From an uncultured Bacteroidales bacterium (lineage in GTDB: Bacteria > Bacteroidota > Bacteroidia > Bacteroidales > FEN-979), in assembly GCA_903916595.1 (NCBI GenBank), contig CAIWXI010000049.1:87396-144060 (forward strand): a stretch of 56,665 bases of DNA, in the 5' to 3' direction. Under the pieces are notes generated by a model. It did no database searches. It had not been told where the DNA came from and was given only the letters and a program-made list of their open reading frames with translations. Numbering within the stretch: position 1 is the first letter of the stretch; every line of letters starts with the position of its first letter. This document shows positions 1 through 8,257 of this stretch, piece by piece. The position numbers and the translations under genes were made by a program.

Positions 1-1039
1 TGCCGACGAGCGAATCCCTGGAAAAATTGTAACCCGCACCCAAATGTATATCCCTTCTTTCTTTACGCGTGTTTGGTGGAAAATTCCATTATCCCGTCAA
101 AACAAAGAGTTGGTAAAAACATCTATCTTCCGTGCCCTGCCTTTTCTTTTCAAAAAGAACAGAGTGTACCGTGACTGGAAAGATTCCAGGATATTTTCAG
201 ATTTACCTGAGAAAAGATTAAATCAACCCAATCCTTTTCAGATTAATGGATCTGGTTACAGATCTGAGCCTGTAAGCAAAGAACCAATTACAACCCTTGC
301 AATTATTATCCATGCATTCTATTTTGATGTGTTTTTGGAAATCATGGAATATCTGATCAATAACTCAGAATCAAAATACAAGATCTACATAACATCCCCA
401 GAAATTTTATCTGAAAAGATTGTCAGTTTTTTGAATAGCAATGCCTGTGAATATTCTTTTCTGACGGTTGATAACCGTGGTCGCGACATCCTGCCATTCC
501 TTGATGCACTCCCGCAGGTTTTTAACGATGGATACCAGGCGATTTTAAAAATTCACACAAAAAAAACCGATCACACTAAAACAGGTGAGCTATGGAGAAA
601 AGATCTTTATAAAAAATTATTGGAAGAAAAAGCCATGAGAAGGGCGCTGGAAATCTTTAACGGGGATAATACAGTCGGAATTATTGGTGCGCCCGGGCAT
701 ATAGTTCCTCTGAATCTCTATTATGGCGCCAATGCGAAAACACTTGCATTCATGAGTGAAGCAATGGGGGTTAAGCCTTCACAAATTTCAAACCTGAATT
801 TTCCTGCCGGTTCCATGTTTTACGTCCGAAAGCAGGCGCTGTTACCATTATTAAACCTCGGATTGAAATCAAAAGATTTCGAAGATGAGTCGGGACAAAA
901 AGACGGAACATTGGCACAGGCGGCCGAAAGAGCTTTTGCTGTAAGTGCGGTTGCATCAAACATGAAATTAGTCGATACCTCCTATAATTCACAAAAGCAA
1001 AATCCAGTTATAACAAAAGATCACCCTTTCGTGTATTAA
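1..1039 (+). CDS. RgpF-like (rhamnan synthesis F family) polysaccharide protein, 5' end outside window
   Basis: The reading frame is open to the first base of the window, so the gene is cut at its 5' end; the first ATG inside (position 44) is probably internal. The visible 330-odd residues match the rhamnan synthesis protein F family by motifs such as VDNRGRDILPF, LKIHTKK and GAPGH, with the conserved block at about residues 85-300 counted from position 44. RgpF-type proteins work in rhamnose-rich or other cell-surface polysaccharide assembly, often fused to a glycosyltransferase domain, which here would lie upstream. Its last 32 bases overlap the 3' end of the next, oppositely oriented gene. 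The tail ITKDHPFVY is nearly repeated at 2234-2263. Family assignment is fairly sure; the sugar is unknown. Confidence 0.72.
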   Translation, partial: ADERIPGKIVTRTQMYIPSFFTRVWWKIPLSRQNKELVKTSIFRALPFLFKKNRVYRDWKDSRIFSDLPEKRLNQPNPFQINGSGYRSEPVSKEPITTLAIIIHAFYFDVFLEIMEYLINNSESKYKIYITSPEILSEKIVSFLNSNACEYSFLTVDNRGRDILPFLDALPQVFNDGYQAILKIHTKKTDHTKTGELWRKDLYKKLLEEKAMRRALEIFNGDNTVGIIGAPGHIVPLNLYYGANAKTLAFMSEAMGVKPSQISNLNFPAGSMFYVRKQALLPLLNLGLKSKDFEDESGQKDGTLAQAAERAFAVSAVASNMKLVDTSYNSQKQNPVITKDHPFVY

Positions 1040-2153
1040 GACCCATTTTCTCTTCGAAAACAGTTCGCATAAATTTTTTTGCTGTGCTGATGTCAGGTTC
1101 AGCCCAGAATTTTACATTTTTATACGGTTTGTAGTCGTCGTTTGCAGGAATCAGCGAATATGGAACAGCCATGGCAAGCGGATTATTCATATATTCTGAA
1201 TTCCCTCCATAATTGGTTGCAATGACTGGTTTATTCAGTGTAAGCGCCTCTACAATACCAAGCCCCAGCCCCTCACCCCGGTGCAGGGAGATATAGCAAT
1301 CCATTGCATTGAGCAGAGTCATGAACCCATTTCTTGAAAGTGGATCCTTGATGATAACAACCCGGCCGTTCAGTCCCAGGTCTTTTATCTTGTTCAGAAA
1401 ATTGTGTTCCTTTTCTTCAAACTTGTTGCTGTTGCTTGTTTTTACAATTAAAAGAACATGCTGTTCATCTGGAAATTCTTCGGCAATCGCACATAAAATC
1501 GCTTCAGGATTTTTCCTGTTATAGCTGCTCAAATAGTCAAAATTGAAAAAGAAACAAAACCTGCCTTCCAGATTGTATTTTCTTTTTACCGTTAACTGAT
1601 CATGCTCAATGATCCAGTTTATTACCGATGGGTATTTGATCCTGGTAACTTTGAATCTTTTGTTATCAACGGAATTCAACACATTCCAGATAAAATCACT
1701 AAAAACATAGACCTCATCAAAATCGTTGAGTATTGGAATCCTATCCTCAAATCCACTTTCAAACTCCCACCAGAAAGTGATGATATTGTGTTTGTTCTTG
1801 AAAAAAAGTACGGGTATTTTTTTTTTGATATGCTGCCATCGAAGAGGGTCAATAAAAAAAATATTTGTATGATATATAAATTTTCTGAAATAATATTTTC
1901 TGTACGGATTTTCCTCGGATCGTGAAATGTGCTTATGATTGTTTTCATAAAAATCATACAGAACAAAACGATCATCATTCCTGATTAATTCATCTACAAA
2001 ATGACGTGCACTTCCCCCTTGTGCAACCCTTTTTGAAAAGTATCCAAATACATTATAGCCTTGCTGATGCGATCGTGGCCTGGCAAGATAATTAAGCAGA
2101 AAATAATGAAATAAAATCCTGAATTTATTGGCTATATAATGAAGAAACGTCAT
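1008..2153 (-). CDS. Glycosyltransferase family 4 (GT-B fold)
   Basis: A 381-residue cytoplasmic glycosyltransferase. The C-terminal half holds the GT4 nucleotide-sugar site: a Rossmann-like region (VLLIVKTSNS, GRVVIIKDPL), then CYISLHRGEGLGLGIVEA, the classic E-x7-E block with the P-loop-like glycine stretch, followed by NKPVIATNYGGNSEYM. It probably adds one sugar to a lipid-linked surface glycan. It runs against its neighbours, which are both plus strand. Its last codons (RKGDLLL) are read antisense through the end of the RgpF-like gene, and the usual helical tail of GT4 enzymes is short, so the 3' end looks fused or clipped by a rearrangement. Start chosen at the first Met, which is followed directly by a hydrophobic N-terminus. 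Donor and acceptor unknown. Confidence 0.82.
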   Translation of the reverse strand: MTFLHYIANKFRILFHYFLLNYLARPRSHQQGYNVFGYFSKRVAQGGSARHFVDELIRNDDRFVLYDFYENNHKHISRSEENPYRKYYFRKFIYHTNIFFIDPLRWQHIKKKIPVLFFKNKHNIITFWWEFESGFEDRIPILNDFDEVYVFSDFIWNVLNSVDNKRFKVTRIKYPSVINWIIEHDQLTVKRKYNLEGRFCFFFNFDYLSSYNRKNPEAILCAIAEEFPDEQHVLLIVKTSNSNKFEEKEHNFLNKIKDLGLNGRVVIIKDPLSRNGFMTLLNAMDCYISLHRGEGLGLGIVEALTLNKPVIATNYGGNSEYMNNPLAMAVPYSLIPANDDYKPYKNVKFWAEPDISTAKKFMRTVFEEKMGLNTRKGDLLL

Positions 2154-2254
2154 GACAGGCTTACAATGCAGCCTGTAAAGGTAGAGGAAAAATGCTCGCG
2201 TTAACCAGTCTTCGTCCGGGCAGCCTGAAGTTTATAACCAAAGATCACCCTTTC
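1016..2254. repeat. 15-bp direct repeat pair flanking the inverted glycosyltransferase
   Basis: AAAGATCACCCTTTC occurs at 1016-1030 and again at 2240-2254. The two copies bracket the minus-strand glycosyltransferase almost exactly. They lie at equivalent positions of the RgpF-like C-terminus and its relic, so they are homologous coding sequence rather than a typical insertion-sequence target duplication. Confidence 0.7.
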
Positions 2255-2263
2255 ACTCATTAA
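2162..2263 (+). pseudogene. C-terminal relic of a second RgpF-like gene
   Basis: A short open stretch in one plus frame ends with ITKDHPFTH and a stop at 2261-2263. The last 30 bases match the last 30 bases of the upstream RgpF-like gene (1010-1039) at 25 positions, including 15 identical bases in a row, and the frame is preserved. No start codon or longer coding context precedes it, because the inverted glycosyltransferase begins at 2153. The simplest reading is a gene remnant left when the glycosyltransferase was inserted or inverted between two related genes. Its small size keeps confidence moderate. Confidence 0.42.
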
Positions 2264-2279
2264 ACCGCAAAAACAGTAT

Positions 2280-4670
2280 ATGAAAAACAAGATTCCGCAG
2301 AAACCAATCATTACCAGTAAACAAAACCAGGAAAGATTAAAACCTTCTTATTATATGCTGATGTTGGCATACCTCATTGTGCCTGTTTTTGTGCCAAGTT
2401 TTAACACCTTCGATACAAACGGGCCCAAATTCCTGGCCTTAGCGCTGATAAATATTGCTTCCTTCATTATTCTTTTTAATGATCCCGATTACAGAAAAAG
2501 ACCAGAGGTTCAAATACGCTTTTTCAGAACATATATTGGTATTGCATATGCGCTGTTCATGGTCATTTCATTACTCTCATTTTTTAATGCGATAAACCTG
2601 GTTGAGTCTCTGCTGAATTTGATCAAAGCACTAACGATATTTGGATCAACCTACATCCTTTACGTTATTTTCAGCAGTAACCGTGGTTATCTGCTGCACC
2701 TGGCCTCAGCACTTTCAATGTTGCTTATCATCGACAGCTTGTCTGTTTTTTATAACATGCTGATGTACATCTCCCGGGAAGTCACATCAATCATGGATAT
2801 CAAGACGGTTTATTCTCATAAAAACATACTTGCTTCTGCACTTTTCATAAAACTTCCGGCATCAATTTTTCTCATCTTCTTTTCCCGGGGATGGCAAAAG
2901 GGTCTGGGCTATATCGCCGGACTTATGACGGTTTTATCGATTTTATTGTTAAGTACCCGTGCATTTTACCTGGGCCTGGCCCTGCTTATGATCTTGCTGT
3001 TTGTTTTTGCATTGATCAGGCAGGTCGTAGCGGGAAAGAAAGGGGCCATGCGAAATATTGCAATTTTTGCTGCAACTTTTGTGGTGGCCTTATTGCTTTA
3101 TTCAGCTGCACAGCGGGTTCTTTTCCCGAAAAACACAGATACAATCTGGAATACCGGGATCGTGTCAAGGCTTGGCTCCATCAAAGCAGATGAATCGTCT
3201 ACACATGCACGGCTTACTTTATGGAATTGGTCAGTTCAAATTATACGAGAAAATCCATTGCTGGGAGTTGGTACCGGAAACTGGAAACTCATTATCATGA
3301 AATACTATAATCAACGGTCAACGGATTTTATTGTCCCATATAAAAATCACAATGATTTTCTTGAAATAACTGCTGAAACAGGGTTGATTGGTGGCTTGAC
3401 ATTCATATCAATTTTCCTTCTTATCCTGTTTGGTTTTAGCAGGGCATTAATAAAATCTAAAATTGACGATGACCGGATGAAGTTGATGTTCCTTCCTGCT
3501 TTTGGAATTGTGGCCTACAGTGTGGATGCCTTTTTCAACTTCCCGGCAGACAGGCCCGACATTCAATCACTATTTGCAATTTATGTGGCTTTGGGTGCGG
3601 CGTGCTCAGGAATGGAAATCACAAGTAAGCAAGATAATCCTGTACGACCTTTGACCGGACTGGTCAATAATCGATGGATCAGGTCCCTGGCTATAATAGG
3701 TTTGAGTCTGTTATTAATCGCCTCCGCCTGGATACTGTTTCTGAATGTCAAATCACTTCGATATCAATATGAGGTAAATGAAGATTTTGAATCTAATAAA
3801 TTGACCCATGCCTCTTCTTTAATTATGGAAGGGTTCCCGTTTATCCCAACAGTAAGCAGTCTGGGAGAACCGATTGCTGTTATCAAGGCCCAATATCTGA
3901 TGAATGAAAAACGGTTTCAGGATGCTGTCAGCCTGTTAATGAAAGATGCTTCAAGTCCTTATGATAGCCGAAGGGAATATAATATCTGCAGGGCTTATAA
4001 CATGGCTGGAATGGACGACAGTGCTTTTGTATGGGCTCAAAGGGCTTATCCAATAAAGCCTTTTCATAACCAATTAGTAAGGATACTGAGTATTTGGTTG
4101 TTTAATAAAGGGCAGCATCAGCAATCGCAAAAGATCATGTCGGAATATCTCAGCCAGGTAAAAAATGATGCGGAAATGTGGAATCTGGCTGTAAACCAAT
4201 TATGGGCAAACAAGCAATACGAAAAAGCTATAATAATGCTTGATACGGCGATAAAATATTTACCTGAGGAAAAGTCCATTATGCAACAGCACGATGAGGC
4301 TAACATAAAGCTTAAAATAGTTCCCTATGATGAATTATATGACCAGATTGTTCAATTAATAAATCTGAAAAATTACAAAGATGCAATCAGGTTACTAAAC
4401 GATCTCCTTGAGAAGAAACCTCAATGTGCAGAGGCTTATTTGAATCGCGCCCGCTGTTTAAGCGAAACAGGCGCATATGCTGAAAGCAATAAGGATATTG
4501 ATAAAGCCATAGAATTTGGCATTCAAAACATTGACGTGATCAATAACAAGGGTGTAAATTTCCTGAACATGGGAAATATTGAAGCTGCATGTCAGAATTT
4601 TAAAGTTGCCATGGAAAAGGGAAGTAAAATGGGCGAGACAAACTACAAAAAATATTGTGGAAGTAAATAG
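2280..4670 (+). CDS. O-antigen ligase/polymerase (Wzy_C/WaaL-like) with C-terminal TPR domain
   Basis: A 796-residue inner-membrane protein. Residues about 20-430 form some ten to twelve membrane helices; the large periplasmic loop near residues 300-370 carries the family pattern RLTLWNWSVQIIRENPLLGVGTGNW followed by NHNDFLEITAETG, the signature of the O-antigen ligase/polymerase superfamily (kept here as two shorter pieces). One more membrane helix at about 465-485 leads to a periplasmic region of roughly 300 residues with tetratricopeptide-like repeats (for example AEAYLNRARCLSETGAY). Such proteins join or polymerise lipid-linked glycans on the periplasmic face. It starts 17 bases after the RgpF relic, fitting a surface-polysaccharide cluster. 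Ligase and polymerase cannot be told apart from sequence. Confidence 0.82.
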   Translation: MKNKIPQKPIITSKQNQERLKPSYYMLMLAYLIVPVFVPSFNTFDTNGPKFLALALINIASFIILFNDPDYRKRPEVQIRFFRTYIGIAYALFMVISLLSFFNAINLVESLLNLIKALTIFGSTYILYVIFSSNRGYLLHLASALSMLLIIDSLSVFYNMLMYISREVTSIMDIKTVYSHKNILASALFIKLPASIFLIFFSRGWQKGLGYIAGLMTVLSILLLSTRAFYLGLALLMILLFVFALIRQVVAGKKGAMRNIAIFAATFVVALLLYSAAQRVLFPKNTDTIWNTGIVSRLGSIKADESSTHARLTLWNWSVQIIRENPLLGVGTGNWKLIIMKYYNQRSTDFIVPYKNHNDFLEITAETGLIGGLTFISIFLLILFGFSRALIKSKIDDDRMKLMFLPAFGIVAYSVDAFFNFPADRPDIQSLFAIYVALGAACSGMEITSKQDNPVRPLTGLVNNRWIRSLAIIGLSLLLIASAWILFLNVKSLRYQYEVNEDFESNKLTHASSLIMEGFPFIPTVSSLGEPIAVIKAQYLMNEKRFQDAVSLLMKDASSPYDSRREYNICRAYNMAGMDDSAFVWAQRAYPIKPFHNQLVRILSIWLFNKGQHQQSQKIMSEYLSQVKNDAEMWNLAVNQLWANKQYEKAIIMLDTAIKYLPEEKSIMQQHDEANIKLKIVPYDELYDQIVQLINLKNYKDAIRLLNDLLEKKPQCAEAYLNRARCLSETGAYAESNKDIDKAIEFGIQNIDVINNKGVNFLNMGNIEAACQNFKVAMEKGSKMGETNYKKYCGSK

Positions 4671-4698
4671 TCGGGCAGTAAGTGAGTGATTTTTAAAT

Positions 4699-6453
4699 TC
4701 ACTTAAAAGATGAAGCCCAGGACCCTGCTTTCAGATCCAGAAAATACAATTTGTCATTCTCCAGTTTATAGAGTTGAATCCAATTTCTCAGTGAAACAAC
4801 ATACTCCGGCTTGTCTAAATCGTACATTCCGCTCCAGTTAGGCGGACGTAATCCGCTATACCCGTTAATGGTGCGCAACCCGAATTTTTGCGCGATGATC
4901 ATTGCATCAATCTGAGCTTCATAAGGAAATTTTTTCAACCCATCGGCCGGTATCAAAGCGAAAACGCTTGCTTGCTTTGGCGGAGGAGTAATTGCGTCAA
5001 GCATGGCATACTGCTGCTTTTTGCTGTAGTTGGCAAGACTCGCTGTATTGAATTCCTCAACAACGAGTATCAGGCAAAAAACCGACACGGCAGCAAAGTA
5101 AAAACCCCGTTTCACAGTTGAATTTACCTGAGTTGTGGCATAGCTTATAAATTGATGCAACCCGATCGCAATCACCATCGCAATGGGGAAAGCCAGTATA
5201 TGCTGGAAACGAAACACCGCACGAATTCCACCTGCTCCCGGGAACAGTTTCAGGATCGGCAACCAGAGTGAAAGCCCATAAATTTTCAGCATCAGCAACC
5301 AGGCGATCATCACTGCAATGCTTAGTGAGGCTGCGAGCAATGTCAACTTCTCGCTTTCATTGATTTCCCTTCCGCCAAAAAGGATGTTAGAGCTGCCATT
5401 TGGTGACAATTTCAATTGATACTGTTTGGCTTTACGAATGAACCAGACCAATAAAAACAGTAAGGTCAGAAGCAAACAGACCGGCACCCCATTAATTAAT
5501 TCACCCGCCATCGGTCTGTACGCTATTCCCGGATAAGCTGCATAAAGCACTTTGCCCCATATCCAGTTGTTTGGTCCAACATTCACATAATCAATAAAAG
5601 AGGGCAACATGGCATCAACTCCATGATAATGCCAACTCCCGTATTGCCATAATGCCGGGATATAGGTTAGCAGAAAGGGGATAAAGCAAACCAGACACAA
5701 TGCAAAATAAGGCCATATTTTCAGCCAGATTCTTCGTTTCGATGAAATAAACTGCCAGGCTGTTTTCCGGCCTGAATGCAATGTGCCCCAGACAATCACG
5801 ACGCCTGACCATAATAGAATAAAAAAGACTGAAAACCAACCCGTATAATAACCGGTATAAAAAATTGCAGGAACCAATATTGCTACAAAAATTCCGGCAA
5901 TGATCCCCTTTGAGGTCGCTTTTTTGAAATGTTTAAGCACCAGACAGATTCCGATGGCCAGATATGGAATATAGCAGATGGTGAATAACTGCGTATGGCT
6001 CAGGGAGGCAATAGCCATGGCATTTGGAAAAACAAAAAGAATGGCCCCGGTTATTGAAGGCAATACACTCAGATGCAAACAAAAGCGAAAGAAAATGATC
6101 GTTCCGATCCATCCGATCGCAACCAAAGCGAATATTACGATTTGGCACGAAGAAAAAGGGTCCAACCCCATGTTACGCAAGATAACATAAGGAACCGCAT
6201 TCAGAAATCCGGCATCCCCATACCCCAGAACACCCTGAACTGGAAAAAAGAACCCTGGCGACAGCCACCGGGCGGTTCCCTGCAACACCTGCCACCAGTG
6301 TTCCAGAATCACTCCGTTAAACCTTGCATCGCCAACATCGCCCAATAGTAGATCAAAATGCGAAAAAACGATTTGCCTGAAAAACAGAGTGCCGATCAAC
6401 AGCCCTGAAACAACATAAAAAAAGATCTCAAAGAAGATTTTCGCGTATTTCAT
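4699..6453 (-). CDS. Large polytopic membrane protein, probable GT-C type glycosyltransferase
   Basis: I place the start at the ATG at 6451-6453, giving 584 residues that begin MKYAKIFFE and enter a membrane helix at once; the longer frame upstream is only the antisense-free extension through the preceding kinase gene. About ten to twelve hydrophobic helices fill residues 5-480, with a soluble C-terminal part of about 90 residues. After the first helix comes GDVGDARFNGVILEHWW, an acidic motif in the first loop like that of polyprenyl-phosphate-sugar-dependent GT-C transferases. It overlaps the end of the kinase gene by 26 bases and may be translationally coupled to it. It closes the polysaccharide cluster. 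Enzymatic function is inferred from topology only; no family name is certain. Confidence 0.6.
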   Translation of the reverse strand: MKYAKIFFEIFFYVVSGLLIGTLFFRQIVFSHFDLLLGDVGDARFNGVILEHWWQVLQGTARWLSPGFFFPVQGVLGYGDAGFLNAVPYVILRNMGLDPFSSCQIVIFALVAIGWIGTIIFFRFCLHLSVLPSITGAILFVFPNAMAIASLSHTQLFTICYIPYLAIGICLVLKHFKKATSKGIIAGIFVAILVPAIFYTGYYTGWFSVFFILLWSGVVIVWGTLHSGRKTAWQFISSKRRIWLKIWPYFALCLVCFIPFLLTYIPALWQYGSWHYHGVDAMLPSFIDYVNVGPNNWIWGKVLYAAYPGIAYRPMAGELINGVPVCLLLTLLFLLVWFIRKAKQYQLKLSPNGSSNILFGGREINESEKLTLLAASLSIAVMIAWLLMLKIYGLSLWLPILKLFPGAGGIRAVFRFQHILAFPIAMVIAIGLHQFISYATTQVNSTVKRGFYFAAVSVFCLILVVEEFNTASLANYSKKQQYAMLDAITPPPKQASVFALIPADGLKKFPYEAQIDAMIIAQKFGLRTINGYSGLRPPNWSGMYDLDKPEYVVSLRNWIQLYKLENDKLYFLDLKAGSWASSFK

Positions 6454-8119
6454 ACGTAGCTGGTAAAGTGAAACGAAAAACACTTCCTTTCCCTTCTTCG
6501 CTTTCGACCTGTAATTTCCCCCCATGTTTTTCAATAAACTCTTTACAGATGATAAGACCCAGGCCTGTACTGGGTTCTCCATCGGTACCTTTTCTGCTGG
6601 TCTGTAAATCGGGCCTGAATAAACCATCCATAATTTCATCATTCATCCCTATACCCGTATCACTGACCGAGATCTCAACGGAATTGGCTGTCGGCTGTTT
6701 TGCAACAATTGTAACCATTCCTCCTTTTATGGTGAATTTCACGGCATTCGAGGCCAGATTCCGAAAGATTGATCCCAGCATGTATTCATCGGCAAAGACT
6801 TTCAGATCAACAGGAATATCGATGCTGATAATGATCCCCTTTTTATTAGCCGAATCCATTACAGGGCGAAGAGTTTCAGAAACCAGATGATTCAAATTAC
6901 ATGCTGCAGGCACAAATGTGGTTATCCCCCTTTGCAAACGCGACCATTCAAGCAGGTTTTCGAGCAAGCGAAACAGATTGGTCGCAGAGTTTCTCATGCT
7001 CACTGCTATCTTCTGGATCTCCTTCAATGTCAACGCATCCAGGTCATCGACCAACATGTTTGTAAAACCAAGAAATCCGTTAAAAGGACCACGGAGTTCG
7101 TGGGCGATAATAGAAAAGAACTTGTCTTTTTCTGCATTGAGAAAATGAAGTTCTTCTTTTTGAAGCCTGATCTCTTCTTCTACTTTTTTTCGCTCGGTGA
7201 TGTCCTGGTGGAAAGCCAGGTAAAATTTCTGGTTGTCAATGGTGATAAGACTTACAGTGTCGCTTAAAATGAAACTATGCCCGTCCTTATGGTAGTGCTC
7301 TACCTCAAAACGAACCACCTCTCCTGCATTGATACGGCGCATGACCTCAGCCCGGCCATCAAATGCATCCTCCCTGAGTACATCCAAATCACTGATGCTG
7401 GTATTCCTCAGCTCGTCGACCGTGTAGCCGTGCATTTCGGCAAAAGATTTATTGACTTCGGAAATCCTGCCATCCATCGTCAACAAAATAAGGCCTTCAT
7501 TCGCCTGATCGAACAGAGTACGAAACCGTAATTCACTTTCCCTTAAAGCCACCTCCGACTTCCTCCGCTCTGTGTTATCTCTTAATGATCCGTCAATATA
7601 GCCTGGTTTGCCATTGGGATCGAACATTAAACTGGCATTTAGGGAAGCAAACCTGATATCACCATTTTTTGTCTTAAGCTTTACCTCATAATCCCGGACC
7701 TGACCATTTTTCATCAGGGCGCTAAGCAGAGCATCCCGGTCTACAGGGTTGAAATACAGGTTGAAAACATTAGTGCCGATAAGTTCATTCCTGTCAAAAT
7801 CAGTAAAGTGCTTAATTGATGGGCTTATATCGTGAATGATCCCAGCCAGGTTACAACGATAAAAAACGTCCTGAACATTTTCGAACAGGGTGCGGTATCT
7901 TTCTTCGCTCACTCGGGAAGCTTCCTCGGTGGCAGATTTTGAAAGCTGTAACTCTTCCCCCTGCATTTCAAGTTCAAGCTGGTTCACTTCAAGCTCGTGA
8001 ATGAGCTTAAAAGTGTCTGCTGCAGAAAGCTTAGCAGCCGGGCCTGATTCTTTATTTTTCAGTAAATCCTCTGCTTTCTGACGTAGTATCTCGGCTTCGG
8101 ATCTGGTATGTTTGTTCAT
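6428..8119 (-). CDS. PAS-domain sensor histidine kinase, cytoplasmic
   Basis: A 563-residue kinase without membrane helices. Order: a coiled coil (about 10-75), two PAS domains (about 80-195 and 200-315, each closing with a DITERK- or DNTERRK-type C-cap), the dimerisation helix with FFSIIAHELRGPFNGFLGF carrying the phospho-accepting His, and the ATPase domain with N box NLASNAVKFT, G1 DTGIGM and G2 STGLGLIICKEF. It therefore senses an internal signal, perhaps redox or a small ligand, and passes phosphate to a response regulator not present next to it. A TATCTTTG box (8159-8166, minus) fits a promoter about 40 bases before the start. Its partner is unknown. Confidence 0.9.
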   Translation of the reverse strand: MNKHTRSEAEILRQKAEDLLKNKESGPAAKLSAADTFKLIHELEVNQLELEMQGEELQLSKSATEEASRVSEERYRTLFENVQDVFYRCNLAGIIHDISPSIKHFTDFDRNELIGTNVFNLYFNPVDRDALLSALMKNGQVRDYEVKLKTKNGDIRFASLNASLMFDPNGKPGYIDGSLRDNTERRKSEVALRESELRFRTLFDQANEGLILLTMDGRISEVNKSFAEMHGYTVDELRNTSISDLDVLREDAFDGRAEVMRRINAGEVVRFEVEHYHKDGHSFILSDTVSLITIDNQKFYLAFHQDITERKKVEEEIRLQKEELHFLNAEKDKFFSIIAHELRGPFNGFLGFTNMLVDDLDALTLKEIQKIAVSMRNSATNLFRLLENLLEWSRLQRGITTFVPAACNLNHLVSETLRPVMDSANKKGIIISIDIPVDLKVFADEYMLGSIFRNLASNAVKFTIKGGMVTIVAKQPTANSVEISVSDTGIGMNDEIMDGLFRPDLQTSRKGTDGEPSTGLGLIICKEFIEKHGGKLQVESEEGKGSVFRFTLPATYEIRENLL

Positions 8120-8158
8120 TGTGGATTACTTTGCGTCTTTGGCCCTATTTCTTTTGAG

Positions 8159-8166
8159 CAAAGATA
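8159..8166 (-). promoter_or_regulatory. Bacteroidota -7 promoter box for the PAS kinase
   Basis: On the minus strand the sequence reads TATCTTTG, a full match to the Bacteroidota -7 consensus TAnnTTTG, about 40 bases before the kinase start. No convincing -33 TTTG is seen at the usual spacing. Confidence 0.45.
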
Positions 8167-8257
8167 AGGCATTAAGACTTTTCACCCTGCACCTGTTTAT
8201 AAGTTCTTTCGATAAACGGGAAGTGATTGGATAGATTGCTTTTATTTTGCAGATGCA

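Noticed and set aside
1016-2254. Insertion sequence with 15-bp target site duplication
   Set aside because: No transposase or terminal inverted repeats; the repeats are homologous coding ends and their similarity extends beyond 15 bases.
4675-4706. Terminator between the O-antigen ligase and the convergent membrane protein
   Set aside because: The possible AAGTGA/TCACTT stem has only six pairs with a large AT loop and no proper U tract.
6454-6642. Longer N-terminus of the membrane protein ending at 4699
   Set aside because: The extra 63 residues lie entirely within the kinase gene, resemble no family, and precede the first membrane helix; the ATG at 6451-6453 gives a natural N-terminus.
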